A stretch of DNA of 64,000 bases from JAPOXR01 sp965219635 (GTDB taxonomy: Bacteria; Pseudomonadota; Alphaproteobacteria; Rhodobacterales; Rhodobacteraceae). Positions 16,089 through 25,452 of this stretch are shown here, piece after piece. Position numbers and translations under genes: made by a program. Under the pieces are notes generated by a model, which saw only the letters and a list, made by a program, of their open reading frames with translations, was not told where the DNA came from and did no database searches. The stretch spans positions 1,736,001-1,800,000 of the forward strand of contig OZ244783.1 of assembly GCA_965219635.1 (NCBI GenBank), read 5' to 3'. Within the stretch, counting starts at the first letter, position 1. The number at the start of each line of letters is the position of its first letter.

Positions 16089-17225
16089 TCAGCCGTCCGG
16101 CTGGCCATGGAGCACATGTGATCCGATTTCCAGAACCTCGCTCACTCCAATCTGAGCCATCGCCACGCTCAAATCAGCAGTAATATGTTCAAGCATGGCT
16201 TCCAAACCCACCCGGCCCTCGGCACCGATCGCGAACAGAATGGGACGGCCAAGCATCACAAAGTCGGCTCCCAGCGCGAGAGCCTTCATGATATCCTCTC
16301 CACTGCGCAAGCCACTGTCAAAGATAACCGGGAATTCCGTTCCCACGGACTGCCGAACTGGCGCCAGCCAGTCGATGGCCGGAGGCTCGCTATCGAATTG
16401 GCGGCCCCCGTGGTTTGATACATAAATCGCGTCCGCGCCCAATTCCTTGATCCGAATGGCATCCTCAGGGAACTTCACCCCCTTCACAATCAGATTTCCG
16501 TGCCAACGCTCACGCAACCGTTCGAGAAACTCCCAGTCGGTTCCGGATCTGGGGGCATTCCGGTCATATTCACCGGCATTCAGTATTGGGCCGATATTTC
16601 TGGGGTAAGGCACGCCGGCGCCCAGCATGCGGATCGACCAAGCCGGAGAGCTTGCGAAATCAAGGAAGGAACGGAAATTCGGGCGAAAGGGCAGGTCGAA
16701 ACCGTTGCGCAGGTCCCTTGGCCTTCTGGAGAGCTGAGGCAAATCTACCGTAAGAACAAGTGTATCGTATCCCGCAGTCTCAGCCCTGTCGACGATTTCC
16801 ATGGTATTCTCGGCCGATCCCCTGAAATAGAGTTGGAACCACGCATGGTCTCCGGCCCAAAGCCGCATGTCTTCCATCGTGCTGGACCCCGCCGTGGACA
16901 GGCAAACTGGCATGTTGAATGCCCTTGCCGTCCTCGCCATGTTGCGGTCGGCGCCAGCGCCGGCAAGCCCGCACATGCCCATGGGAGCAATGCCAAAAGG
17001 GACCGAATACTCCTTGCCAAGAATTTTCGTTTCGAGACGGCGCTGTGCAACATCCACCAGGATTCGCGAACGCAGCTTTATTTCGTCAAGTCTCCGTTCA
17101 TTTCCGGCAGCACCGGCTTCCCGCCCTGCTGCGCCATCAATGAAATCGAAGACAATCCGCGGCAGCCGTCTGCGCGCAAGCCGCCTGGCGTCTTCATAAC
17201 AATATATCCGGCTTCTACCCGCCAT
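16089..17225 (-). CDS. FMN-dependent alpha-hydroxy-acid dehydrogenase
   Basis: This family (lactate, glycolate and mandelate dehydrogenases/oxidases) oxidises 2-hydroxy acids to 2-oxo acids using FMN. Numbered from ATG 17225 (378 residues), the active-site residues are Y133 (QLYFRG), K249 (LIVKGV), H272 and R275 (SNHGGRQ). At the usual N-terminal substrate-binding Tyr, FDFIDG has Phe (F28), so the preferred acid may differ from lactate. The frame extends to a TTG at 17255. The gene lies in the same orientation between ftsA and ftsZ, which are normally adjacent. Substrate unknown; no membrane segment is seen. Confidence 0.9.
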   Translation of the reverse strand: MAGRSRIYCYEDARRLARRRLPRIVFDFIDGAAGREAGAAGNERRLDEIKLRSRILVDVAQRRLETKILGKEYSVPFGIAPMGMCGLAGAGADRNMARTARAFNMPVCLSTAGSSTMEDMRLWAGDHAWFQLYFRGSAENTMEIVDRAETAGYDTLVLTVDLPQLSRRPRDLRNGFDLPFRPNFRSFLDFASSPAWSIRMLGAGVPYPRNIGPILNAGEYDRNAPRSGTDWEFLERLRERWHGNLIVKGVKFPEDAIRIKELGADAIYVSNHGGRQFDSEPPAIDWLAPVRQSVGTEFPVIFDSGLRSGEDIMKALALGADFVMLGRPILFAIGAEGRVGLEAMLEHITADLSVAMAQIGVSEVLEIGSHVLHGQPDG

Positions 17226-17489
17226 ACCTGCACCAAAGGATCTACCGCCCCGCAAGCATCCTCAGCGACATTCCCATCTGGACAACTTGCACCTTGTCAT
17301 ATCGAGTTTCTGCAATTCCGCACAAATGACAAGCGGAAGAAGTACTCGATTGAAAGAACTGGCAGCCGCATGCCGCGGAAACGCACCACCACAATCCTCC
17401 AAGCATTTGCGCAACCGGTTCGACTCATGATGCAACTGGCACGGGACCCGGCAGATTGCACATTAAGTGGCTGACGATTGAGGCCGACG

Positions 17490-18806
17490 CTACCAATTTG
17501 CCGCAAACCAACGAAGGGTGCGGCTGATGTTCTTTCGGCCAGGCCCGGTTTGGTGAGCAGGCAAATCGGAGAACTCAGTCTGCGGAAGCATCGCGTCCAG
17601 GCATGCACCGACCAAGGCCGAACATTGTGGCCCTGACAACGGTTGTGGAAGTCCGCTCAACCGGACAGGCATTCCAAACCTAACATGCGGCCCAAGTACT
17701 GCTCTGGCCATGCCGTCCAAATCCTGCATCTGGCTTCCTCCACCGGTCAGCACGATGCTGCGGCCGGGAAGACAATCGAAATCTATCTCGGTCAGCACAT
17801 TGCGAACCTCTTCGAGGATTTCTTCAATTCTCGGTTTGATGAAGAATGTCAGCTGAGCCCTCGACACAGATTTCCGGCTGCCATCAAGCGTATCGAAAGC
17901 AATCCTCTCCTCATCATCCCGCGGCTCGAAATACAGGTTGCCATGGACGGTCTTCATCCATTCGGCCTGCGATTCTGACACGGACAGCGCATTGCAAATG
18001 TCTGTTGTGACGTATCGCCCTCCGACCCCGATTGTGCGGGAGTAGACGACATTCCTGTTGTAGTAGACGGCCAGAGAAGTCACGCCTGCCCCGATGTCTA
18101 CGCATGCAGCACCCAGGTTCTGTTCGCCTTCCACAAGGGCCGAAAGCGCGGCAGCGTGCGCAGTTGGCATAATTCCACACAGGCTGAGATTGCACTTGCG
18201 GACCGCCGCATCGATGGACTTCACAGTCGCAGAGTCCGCGCTGACCGCATGAAGGTCGACACTCAATGAGTTGCCACTCATGTTCCGGGGATCAGCAATT
18301 TCAATGCGATGATCTACGGCAAAACCGATCGGTTGAATCGAAAGATATGTTCGGCCGGACGGCAATTCCGGAAGTTCTGCCCACCCGACCACCCTGGCGA
18401 TATCGTCAGAGTCGATCCGGCTTCCGTTGATGCGGACGGTGTTGTGCAAGATGCTGCCGTCGATTGCACCACCGGACGTGCAAACGAAAGCGTGGTCAAC
18501 GCGTACTCCGACCTGCGATTGCACCTTGGTCAGAACACGCATGATGGTCTCTGCCAGAGAGCGCTGGTTCCGGACTTCACCCGACCTTACGCCTCTGGAG
18601 GCAACCGTTGCAGAACCAAGGATCTGCAATCTGCTTTGCATGTCGCTGGCAAGCTCGGGGTGAGTCTGGCATGGGAGCCTGTCGAACTTCAGGATTGCGC
18701 AAGATATTTTTGCGGAGCCGATGTCGAGCACTGCTGCCAGACCCCTGTCAATTGCAGCTCGCCGATTGGACCGCATGGTCCTGATTTCTTCTAGAGGGTC
18801 TTTCAC
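17490..18806 (-). CDS. ftsA: Cell division protein FtsA
   Basis: FtsA is the actin-like ATPase that tethers FtsZ to the membrane. The 438-residue protein shows the actin-fold phosphate loops VLDIGSAKI (about 26-34) and CVDIGAGVTSLAVY, and the adenosine motif IVLTGGGSQMQDLDGM. Its C-terminus ends in the amphipathic stretch ISRTLRWFAANW, the expected membrane anchor. The start is GTG, overlapping the ftsQ stop by 4 bp (GTGA). A 264-bp gap without a gene (17226-17489) follows before the inserted dehydrogenase. Confidence 0.96.
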   Translation of the reverse strand: MKDPLEEIRTMRSNRRAAIDRGLAAVLDIGSAKISCAILKFDRLPCQTHPELASDMQSRLQILGSATVASRGVRSGEVRNQRSLAETIMRVLTKVQSQVGVRVDHAFVCTSGGAIDGSILHNTVRINGSRIDSDDIARVVGWAELPELPSGRTYLSIQPIGFAVDHRIEIADPRNMSGNSLSVDLHAVSADSATVKSIDAAVRKCNLSLCGIMPTAHAAALSALVEGEQNLGAACVDIGAGVTSLAVYYNRNVVYSRTIGVGGRYVTTDICNALSVSESQAEWMKTVHGNLYFEPRDDEERIAFDTLDGSRKSVSRAQLTFFIKPRIEEILEEVRNVLTEIDFDCLPGRSIVLTGGGSQMQDLDGMARAVLGPHVRFGMPVRLSGLPQPLSGPQCSALVGACLDAMLPQTEFSDLPAHQTGPGRKNISRTLRWFAANW

Positions 18807-19678
18807 GCTTTTACTCCATCACTAATGCCCGTCTGCTCCACGGCCCTTGCAAGAACCTCGGAAGACAAACGGATCGTAACCTGGCCGGGAAGCCTCAGAT
18901 CGATCACTTCGTAGTCGCGGGACAGCAGGCCCTTGCGCCTGTCGAAGCTGATAAGCTGGCGAAGAGCTGCTGCGGGGTTTTCTTCTGGAAGCCGGATCAG
19001 CCGGCCTCCGTCCAACATAAGGTCCCAACGCCGCTCACCGACCCTGACCAGCCCTCGAATTGCGTGCCGGAGAGACCCGGCCGCAGACTGGATTTCGAGT
19101 GCCTCTGCAACCTTGCCCTCTGCGCCATCCCCAGCGATCAGAGGCAGATCTGCTAACGCCACAGCAGCGCCACCTGCGAACACCTGCTCGCCGAACCTGT
19201 CCAGCAGCGACAGTTCTCCAGCCCTGCGCAGCACCACCTCCGGCTTGCGGCCCCGCACGGCGATCTCAACATTGCCGCCAGGATTGATATCGACACTGGC
19301 GTCCAGCACGGCGGAATGAGCTTCCACGGACGCCTTGATTGCGTCGGGATCAATGCCAAACGGGCCCGAGCCGGCGTCAAACTGAATGTTGCTCTCGACG
19401 TACTTCTGCAATTCTGGAGAATCAGCCTCGACAACAAGCGCGCCCACTGCAAACGCATCATTGTTCTTGAAGGTGTATTCGGCCCACGCCACCATACCCA
19501 TTGCCTTGGCCCTGTTGCCGTCTTCTGACAGCCAGATACCTGCGCCTGCTCCAAGAGCCAGGATGGGCAGCACTCCCAATAGCGCAAAGCGGAACAGGGG
19601 TGTCAGCAGCACCCGTTGAAGCTGAAATCTTGCCGAAACCGGCAGTATGGCCCCCACCCCGGTGTTCAACGGTCGCAT
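18803..19678 (-). CDS. ftsQ: Cell division protein FtsQ
   Basis: FtsQ is a bitopic inner-membrane protein linking early and late divisome parts. From ATG 19678 the protein has a short cytoplasmic tail, one membrane helix (FRFALLGVLPILALGAGAGI) and a periplasmic part with a POTRA-like region and the beta domain. Upstream in frame is a TTG at 19705; ATG 19678 overlaps the ddl stop by 13 bp. It overlaps ftsA by 4 bp. Sequence similarity in this family is low, so the call rests on layout and the ddl-ftsQ-ftsA order. Confidence 0.9.
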   Translation of the reverse strand: MRPLNTGVGAILPVSARFQLQRVLLTPLFRFALLGVLPILALGAGAGIWLSEDGNRAKAMGMVAWAEYTFKNNDAFAVGALVVEADSPELQKYVESNIQFDAGSGPFGIDPDAIKASVEAHSAVLDASVDINPGGNVEIAVRGRKPEVVLRRAGELSLLDRFGEQVFAGGAAVALADLPLIAGDGAEGKVAEALEIQSAAGSLRHAIRGLVRVGERRWDLMLDGGRLIRLPEENPAAALRQLISFDRRKGLLSRDYEVIDLRLPGQVTIRLSSEVLARAVEQTGISDGVKA

Positions 19679-20580
19679 GATGCATCCTCCACTAGTAACC
19701 GGCAAAGCTGCGAAAACGATGTTCCCCTGAATTGCGCCTGCTCGGGCGACAGGGAAGTTGGTGTCATCCCCGGCTGGGTATTGATCTCAAGAAGGACCAG
19801 GCCATCCAGGCCCTGGCTTTCGTCCCATCTGAAATCGGCCCGGCTGAGAGATCTGCAACCGAGCGACTGGTGCGCAGCCAAAGCCATGTCCATGCAGCCG
19901 TCATAGACGGAGCGCGGCAGGTTCGCCGGCAAAACGTGATGTGAACCTCCAGCCTCGTATTTGGCGCGGTAGTCGTACCAGGTGTCCGTCTGAATGTCGG
20001 TCACCGCCAGAGCATGATCACCCATGACCGTCACGGTAAGTTCACGGCCCGGCACATAGCGTTCGACAAGCACGCTCGGATAGTCTCCCGGACTGCTCCG
20101 GACCGGCGAGTTGGCGCCCTCCTGGACTATGATGACACCGACCGATGATCCCTCGTTGGTTGGTTTGACCACATAAGGCGGATCCATCGGGTGGGACTCG
20201 AAAATGGATGATGTCTCGACAACCAGGCCATCTGCCACTGGCAGGCCCGCCTCGATGAAGCAGCGTCTGGCAAACACCTTGTTCATGGCGGTTGATGAAG
20301 CCAGAATGCCGGAATGGGTGTATGGAACCTTCATCCATTCCAACATGCCTTGTACACAACCGTCTTCGCCCCACCTGCCATGGAGGGCATTGAAGACGGC
20401 GTCGGGCCGGCAGTCTGACAGCCTTTGGCAGAGGTCGGCGCCCGCATCGATCTCCACCACTTCATAACCTTCTTCTTTCAGTGCCGCGCCGCATCTTTCG
20501 CCTGTCACCAGAGAGACTTCCCTCTCGTTTGACAGACCGCCTTTCAGCACTGCGACCCGGCGAATTGTCCTGCTCGACAT
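19666..20580 (-). CDS. ddl: D-alanine--D-alanine ligase
   Basis: Ddl makes the D-Ala-D-Ala dipeptide used by MurF. The 304-residue protein is an ATP-grasp ligase: N-terminal VAVLKGGLSNEREVSL, ATP-binding YVVKPTNEGSSVGV (about 135-148) and the C-terminal metal and substrate block EINTQPGMTPTS. It lies between murB and ftsQ as in other alphaproteobacteria. The 71-bp gap to murB holds a short imperfect dyad with CCGG arms and a CAA repeat, of unclear meaning. Confidence 0.96.
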   Translation of the reverse strand: MSSRTIRRVAVLKGGLSNEREVSLVTGERCGAALKEEGYEVVEIDAGADLCQRLSDCRPDAVFNALHGRWGEDGCVQGMLEWMKVPYTHSGILASSTAMNKVFARRCFIEAGLPVADGLVVETSSIFESHPMDPPYVVKPTNEGSSVGVIIVQEGANSPVRSSPGDYPSVLVERYVPGRELTVTVMGDHALAVTDIQTDTWYDYRAKYEAGGSHHVLPANLPRSVYDGCMDMALAAHQSLGCRSLSRADFRWDESQGLDGLVLLEINTQPGMTPTSLSPEQAQFRGTSFSQLCRLLVEDASCDR

Positions 20581-20651
20581 GCCTCGCCTCGCACTTTTTC
20601 CGGCAAACCACCGGTTTCCGGATGTTAGATCGGCTTATTGTTGTTGTTGTT

Positions 20652-21596
20652 TCAGTGGTCCTCGCCGACCCTAAGGACCTCCCATTCAAGTTTGATGCCA
20701 GAATTGGCCAAGACCCTGGCCCTGACCATTTCCCCCAATTCCTCGATTTCGGTTGCGGTTGCTCCTCCTGTATTAATGAGGAAATTTGGGTGTTTGGTTG
20801 ATACGCACGCGTGCCCGTGACAAACGCCGCGCATACCGGCGTCGTCAATCAGCTTCCATGCCTTCATGACGTGATCTTCATCTGCCGGTCCGGTCGACGA
20901 CCATCCGGACGGATTTCTGAACGTCGAGCCAGCGGTTCTGATCCCGGTGGGCTGTGACTGGTTGCGGTATTCGACTTGAGACCGCATTCGATCAAGCAAC
21001 GCGGCCGGGTCGTCCTCCGGGCACTCCAGAGTGGCTTCAATGACGATGGCACCCTCGGGCAACATGCTGCCGCGGTAGCGGAAGCCGGCATCTGAGGCAG
21101 GCATGGTGACGAAATCACCTGTCCTGGTGATCATTCTGATTTCACGGCAAACATGCTCCAGATAGGACCCATAACATCCGGCGTTCATGAAGACTGCTCC
21201 ACCAATCGTTCCGGGTATGGTTCTCAGGAATGTAAGGTCCAGCCCGGCTTCGGCGGCCCTCACCGCAACCCGCGAATCCAGAGCTGCTGCTCCTGCCTTG
21301 ACGAGGTTGCCGTTCATTTCGATCCCGGCAAACTGCCGGCCAAGCCGGATAACGACACCCCGAAGCCCACCGTCCCGAACAACCAAGTTCGAACCCGCAC
21401 CGAGAACAAATACCGGGATCGTGGCGTCCAGGTCCCGCATGAAACTGGCAAGATCTTCCGGACCTTCGGGTTGGAAATACCATTCCGCAGGCCCGCCGAC
21501 ACGCAACCATGTTACCTCGGCAAGGCTTCGTCCCTTGGTCAACTTGCCGCTGCAAGCAGGAAGGGCTTGAGGCCGGGCGCGTGCAGGCTCAGACAT
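20652..21596 (-). CDS. murB: UDP-N-acetylenolpyruvoylglucosamine reductase MurB
   Basis: MurB reduces the enolpyruvyl group to give UDP-N-acetylmuramic acid, using FAD and NADPH. The protein has RVGGPAEW, the FAD-binding stretch GAGSNLVVRDGGLRGVVIR and the catalytic segment AGSTFRNP with the proton-donating Ser. The C-terminal block HPNFLINTGGATATEI is present. The frame extends upstream to 21689, but ATG 21596 gives a normal 314-residue protein and overlaps the murC stop by 8 bp. Confidence 0.95.
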   Translation of the reverse strand: MSEPARARPQALPACSGKLTKGRSLAEVTWLRVGGPAEWYFQPEGPEDLASFMRDLDATIPVFVLGAGSNLVVRDGGLRGVVIRLGRQFAGIEMNGNLVKAGAAALDSRVAVRAAEAGLDLTFLRTIPGTIGGAVFMNAGCYGSYLEHVCREIRMITRTGDFVTMPASDAGFRYRGSMLPEGAIVIEATLECPEDDPAALLDRMRSQVEYRNQSQPTGIRTAGSTFRNPSGWSSTGPADEDHVMKAWKLIDDAGMRGVCHGHACVSTKHPNFLINTGGATATEIEELGEMVRARVLANSGIKLEWEVLRVGEDH

Positions 21597-23013
21597 CTGC
21601 CGCTGCCTCCTTTGCCATCGCTTCCAGCCTTGCCGGCAACTGGTGTGCCCATGCCGAGATTGATCCCGCGCCCATGCAAAGAACAACATCTTCCGGCCGG
21701 GCCCGGCTGCCGACCTGTTCGGTCAGGCCGTCCAGTCCCGAAAACGCAAAGACATGCCGTTGCCCGCACCGCCTGAGGCCTTCCACCAGTTCATCTCGCC
21801 CGGCACCTGGTACAGGATCCTCACCCGCCGCATACACATCGGCAATTCCGACGACGTCAGCTTCCTTGAAACAGGTGCAAAACTGGTCGAACAGGTTGGA
21901 CAATCGCGAGTATCTGTGCGGTTGGTGGATGGCGATGACCCTGCCATCTGTTGATTGGCGGGCAGCCCTGATCGCCGCTTCGATCTCTACCGGGTGATGC
22001 GCATAATCATCTACAACCGATATCCCGCCGGCCTCGCCTGTCCGGGTGAAGCGGCGGGCTACGCCTCCAAACCCCGCCAGCCCTTCCCTTATTTCCGACG
22101 GCGCCATTCCCAACCCCCGGGCTACAGCAACCGCGGCCAGCGCATTCGCCACATTATGCTCGCCAGGCATGGGCAGACTGCACGCCTCTATGGCAAGGCC
22201 CGTCTGCCGGAATATGACATCGAAAGCGGAGCCATTCTTGTCCGGTCTGAAATTCAGGCAACTGACATCGGCCTGGGCATTGAAACCATAGGTCACAATC
22301 CGGCGGTCGCTGGTGCGCCCGACCAGTGACTGCACTTCAGGATGATCCGTGCAGCAAACCGCAAAACCGTAGAATGGCACATTGTGAATGAATGATGCGA
22401 AAGCCGCCTTGAGATTGTCGTAGCTGCCATAGTGATCCATGTGTTCAGGATCGATGTTTGTCACGACAGCAACAGTGGCGGGGAGCTTTATGAAGGTTCC
22501 ATCGCTTTCATCCGCCTCGACAACCATCCACTCGCCAGACCCGAGCCGGGCATTGGACTCGTAGGCCTTGATGATGCCACCATTGACAACGGTCGGATCA
22601 AACCCGCCCTTTTCGAGCAAGGTGGCGATCAATGTGGTCGTTGTCGTCTTGCCATGCGTACCGGCGACAGCGATGTTCGATTTAAGGCGCATCAGTTCAG
22701 CAAGCATCTCGGCCCTGCGCACAATCGGCAACCCAAGCCGGCGTGCCTCCTGCAGTTCCGGATTGCTGTCCCGTATTGCCGATGAAACCACGGCCACATC
22801 GGCACCGGTGAGGTTGGCTGGGTCATGCCCCTGGAACACTCTGGCGCCGAGCGACTCCAACCGTTGGGTAATGCGCGTCGACGACAAGTCCGACCCCTGA
22901 ACCTGATAACCATGATTCAGCAGCACTTCGGCTATCCCGGACATTCCAATGCCGCCAATCCCGACAAAGTGAACAGGCCCGAGACGGAGTGGTATCCTGG
23001 TCGGCAGGTTCAT
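21589..23013 (-). CDS. murC: UDP-N-acetylmuramate--L-alanine ligase MurC
   Basis: MurC adds L-alanine to UDP-MurNAc, the first step of the peptide stem. The 474-residue protein begins with a Rossmann-like VHFVGIGGIGMSGIAEVL, has the ATP loop GTHGKTTTT (about 115-123) and Mur-ligase signatures DESDGTF and DDYAHHPVEI. Its ATG overlaps the murG stop by 4 bp, and its end overlaps murB. Size and motifs are ordinary. Confidence 0.97.
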   Translation of the reverse strand: MNLPTRIPLRLGPVHFVGIGGIGMSGIAEVLLNHGYQVQGSDLSSTRITQRLESLGARVFQGHDPANLTGADVAVVSSAIRDSNPELQEARRLGLPIVRRAEMLAELMRLKSNIAVAGTHGKTTTTTLIATLLEKGGFDPTVVNGGIIKAYESNARLGSGEWMVVEADESDGTFIKLPATVAVVTNIDPEHMDHYGSYDNLKAAFASFIHNVPFYGFAVCCTDHPEVQSLVGRTSDRRIVTYGFNAQADVSCLNFRPDKNGSAFDVIFRQTGLAIEACSLPMPGEHNVANALAAVAVARGLGMAPSEIREGLAGFGGVARRFTRTGEAGGISVVDDYAHHPVEIEAAIRAARQSTDGRVIAIHQPHRYSRLSNLFDQFCTCFKEADVVGIADVYAAGEDPVPGAGRDELVEGLRRCGQRHVFAFSGLDGLTEQVGSRARPEDVVLCMGAGSISAWAHQLPARLEAMAKEAAADV

Positions 23014-24152
23014 TGCGGCCGTTGCCCTTCCGCCAGATTCTCGACGAGTCCAGCCAGTCGTTCTGTAGCATCAAGGCGGGCAAGCTTTCGAGCTGCTGAC
23101 GCCATTTCCGCCAGCCTGCCCGGATCGTCAGCAATTGATTGAATCCTGCGTGCAAGCAACTCGGCGGACAGTTCACTCTCGTCAACCTGGATCGCAGCGC
23201 CCACCTCGACCAACCCGCTAGCGTTCGCGGCCTGATGGTTGTTAGCAGCCGCGGCATACGGGATTAGGATTGCCGGCCGGCCAATAGCTGCAAGTTCAGC
23301 CACTGCGGACGCCCCGGCCCTCGACACCACCAGATGCGATTGAGCCATCCGCTCAGGAATATCCTCGAAGAATGGCCGCACGTCGCAGGCTATACCAGCC
23401 TCATCATAGAACCTCTGCACTATGGATTTTTGGCAACGTCCGACCTGTTGGCTGACAAACAGCCGGGACTTCAGGCTGCCGTCAAGACGGGAAATTGCGG
23501 CGGGCACATAGCTGTCGAGGATCCGTGCTCCTTGGCTGCCTCCGACGACCAGGATTTTCACTTCGCCTTCCTCAGGCCACTCGTATGCCTTTTCTGCATA
23601 GGCCATGACGTTTGCACGCACGGGGTTGCCTGTGTGGACTGACACTGTACTGGAAGGCAGTCTTGTTGACACGGCCCCGCAGGCGATTGCGTCCACTCGT
23701 CCGGCCAGTAGCCGGTTTGCCTTCCCCAATATGCCGTTTTGCTCATGTATCAGTCGTGGAATCCGCGTCAGCCATGCTGCTACCAGGGGTGGAAATGCCG
23801 GGTATCCGCCAAACCCTGCGATTACCGTAGGCCTGCTACCCCAAATCCGAATGCAGGAAACGACAATTCCCAGCAGGATCATGAATGGCGCTGCGACCCT
23901 TCCCAAACCTCCCCGGGAGAAGGTCGCCGACGGTATCTTGCGGATTGCAATATCCGGCGGAAAGCCTCCGACAAACCTGAGGCCTCGCCTGTCGGTCCAG
24001 AGTTCCACGGACCACCCGCGGGCAATCATCGCTTCACCAAGGGCCTGGGCAGGAAATACATGCCCGCCCGTCCCCCCGGCTGCCAGGATGACACGGCCAC
24101 TGTGGCGTGGCTTTTTCAGCCTTGCATCAGATTGTCCGGTGCCTGGACGCAT
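23010..24152 (-). CDS. murG: Lipid II glycosyltransferase MurG
   Basis: MurG adds GlcNAc to lipid I on the inner face of the membrane, making lipid II. The protein has the N-terminal glycine loop AAGGTGGHVFPAQAL, HEQNGILGKANRLL in the middle, and the UDP-GlcNAc-binding block VVSRAGASAVAELAAIGRPAILIPY. The frame extends to 24215; ATG 24152 is closer to family length (380 residues) and overlaps the ftsW stop by 26 bp. The hydrophobic patch used for membrane contact is present (FMILLGIVVSCI). Confidence 0.96.
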   Translation of the reverse strand: MRPGTGQSDARLKKPRHSGRVILAAGGTGGHVFPAQALGEAMIARGWSVELWTDRRGLRFVGGFPPDIAIRKIPSATFSRGGLGRVAAPFMILLGIVVSCIRIWGSRPTVIAGFGGYPAFPPLVAAWLTRIPRLIHEQNGILGKANRLLAGRVDAIACGAVSTRLPSSTVSVHTGNPVRANVMAYAEKAYEWPEEGEVKILVVGGSQGARILDSYVPAAISRLDGSLKSRLFVSQQVGRCQKSIVQRFYDEAGIACDVRPFFEDIPERMAQSHLVVSRAGASAVAELAAIGRPAILIPYAAAANNHQAANASGLVEVGAAIQVDESELSAELLARRIQSIADDPGRLAEMASAARKLARLDATERLAGLVENLAEGQRPQ

Positions 24153-25293
24153 TGGGGTGGTTCTCCTCGGGATCGGAACGGGTGAAGGCAAGCAGCATTC
24201 CGAGCAGGATGCCAACAGAGATCACGGACGACCCTCCATAAGAGATGAATGGCAGGGTGAGTCCCTTTGCCGGCAGCATGCTGATCGAAACCCCGATGTT
24301 GATGAATGCCTGAACGCCGAACAGCATCGCCAGCCCCGTTCCGGCAATACGGGTGAACGTGTCGGTCTTGCTGGCTAGCAACAGCATGGACCGGATAGAA
24401 ATGAATGCAAACAGAAGCACAATGAGGAGTACCAGAAGCAGACCGTATTCCTCCGCTCCCACCGCTACGATGAAGTCCGTGTGAGCGTCGGGCAGATGCT
24501 GCTTCATTGTTCCTCGGCCCAGCCCAACACCGAACCATCCCCCTTCCCTGATTGCATTGAGGGAGTAGTCCAGCTGCGAATTCGACTCCACAACTCCTGA
24601 CAGAAAGGTGTCGATCCTTCCTGCCAAATGTTGCGACTGCGTGTAGGCGACAAATCCTCCAACCAGTAGCAAGCCGCCCATGCAGGCCAGCAACAGAACC
24701 GAACCGCCCGAAACGAAAAACACGACCAACCAGGAAAACGCCACAAGGCTTGCCTGGCCGAAGTCAGGCTGAAATGCCAGCAGAAGGATTACGGCCAGCG
24801 CCATCACGGCTGAAAGCGAAATCCCCGGAGGACCGTCCTTCTGCGCCGAACCCGCAATCAGCCACGAAGCGACTATGATGAATCCGGGCTTGAGGAATTC
24901 CGAGGGCTGGACAGATCCGAAACCCAGCGAATACCACCTTGTGGCGCCCTTGCCGAAGTCGGTTCCGAAGAACGGAAGCAGGATAAGCCCGGCGAAGGAG
25001 ACAAGGAAAACTGCAAAACCAATTCTGCGCACATACGCAACGGGCAGCGCGGACAGCGCAAGCATCACAGCAATGGCCGCCCCTCCGAACACTGCCTGCT
25101 TCAACACAAAGGTGAAAGACCCCGCGTTGACCTTTTCGGCAATTGCCGGCGAAGCTGCCATGCCCAGCAGCAACCCGATTGAAAACAATAGCGCAACGGC
25201 AACCAGTACTAACTGGTCAACCGTCCGCAACCACCTGGGCAATAACGGTCCAGGCGACCGAATCGCCTGTATGCCATGAATGGCATCTGTCAT
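24127..25293 (-). CDS. ftsW: Peptidoglycan glycosyltransferase FtsW (SEDS)
   Basis: FtsW is the SEDS-family polymerase that works with FtsI to make septal glycan strands from lipid II. The 388-residue protein has about ten membrane helices and typical loops: TDFGKGATRWYSLGFGSVQPSEFLKP, FQPDFGQASLV, and SMLPAKGLTLPFISYGGSS near the end. A 159-bp gap without a gene separates it from murD, so an internal promoter is possible (a TATAGT box can be read on the minus strand near 25365). Confidence 0.96.
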   Translation of the reverse strand: MTDAIHGIQAIRSPGPLLPRWLRTVDQLVLVAVALLFSIGLLLGMAASPAIAEKVNAGSFTFVLKQAVFGGAAIAVMLALSALPVAYVRRIGFAVFLVSFAGLILLPFFGTDFGKGATRWYSLGFGSVQPSEFLKPGFIIVASWLIAGSAQKDGPPGISLSAVMALAVILLLAFQPDFGQASLVAFSWLVVFFVSGGSVLLLACMGGLLLVGGFVAYTQSQHLAGRIDTFLSGVVESNSQLDYSLNAIREGGWFGVGLGRGTMKQHLPDAHTDFIVAVGAEEYGLLLVLLIVLLFAFISIRSMLLLASKTDTFTRIAGTGLAMLFGVQAFINIGVSISMLPAKGLTLPFISYGGSSVISVGILLGMLLAFTRSDPEENHPNASRHRTI

Positions 25294-25452
25294 GGATCTC
25301 GCCTGTACTTGCTTTACTCAATACTCAACACTTCGACTCTTGACGGTCGATGATCTCACTATACACAAATTTGCGCTCTTGCACAGCCTGAATTTCTGGA
25401 TGATCTGCAATCCTGATACCAGGGTTCAAGAGCCCGGTTAAACCGGAACCGG

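Noticed and set aside
16500..17474. 324-codon plus-strand frame opposite the FMN dehydrogenase
   Set aside because: Shadow of a clear enzyme gene with an intact active site.
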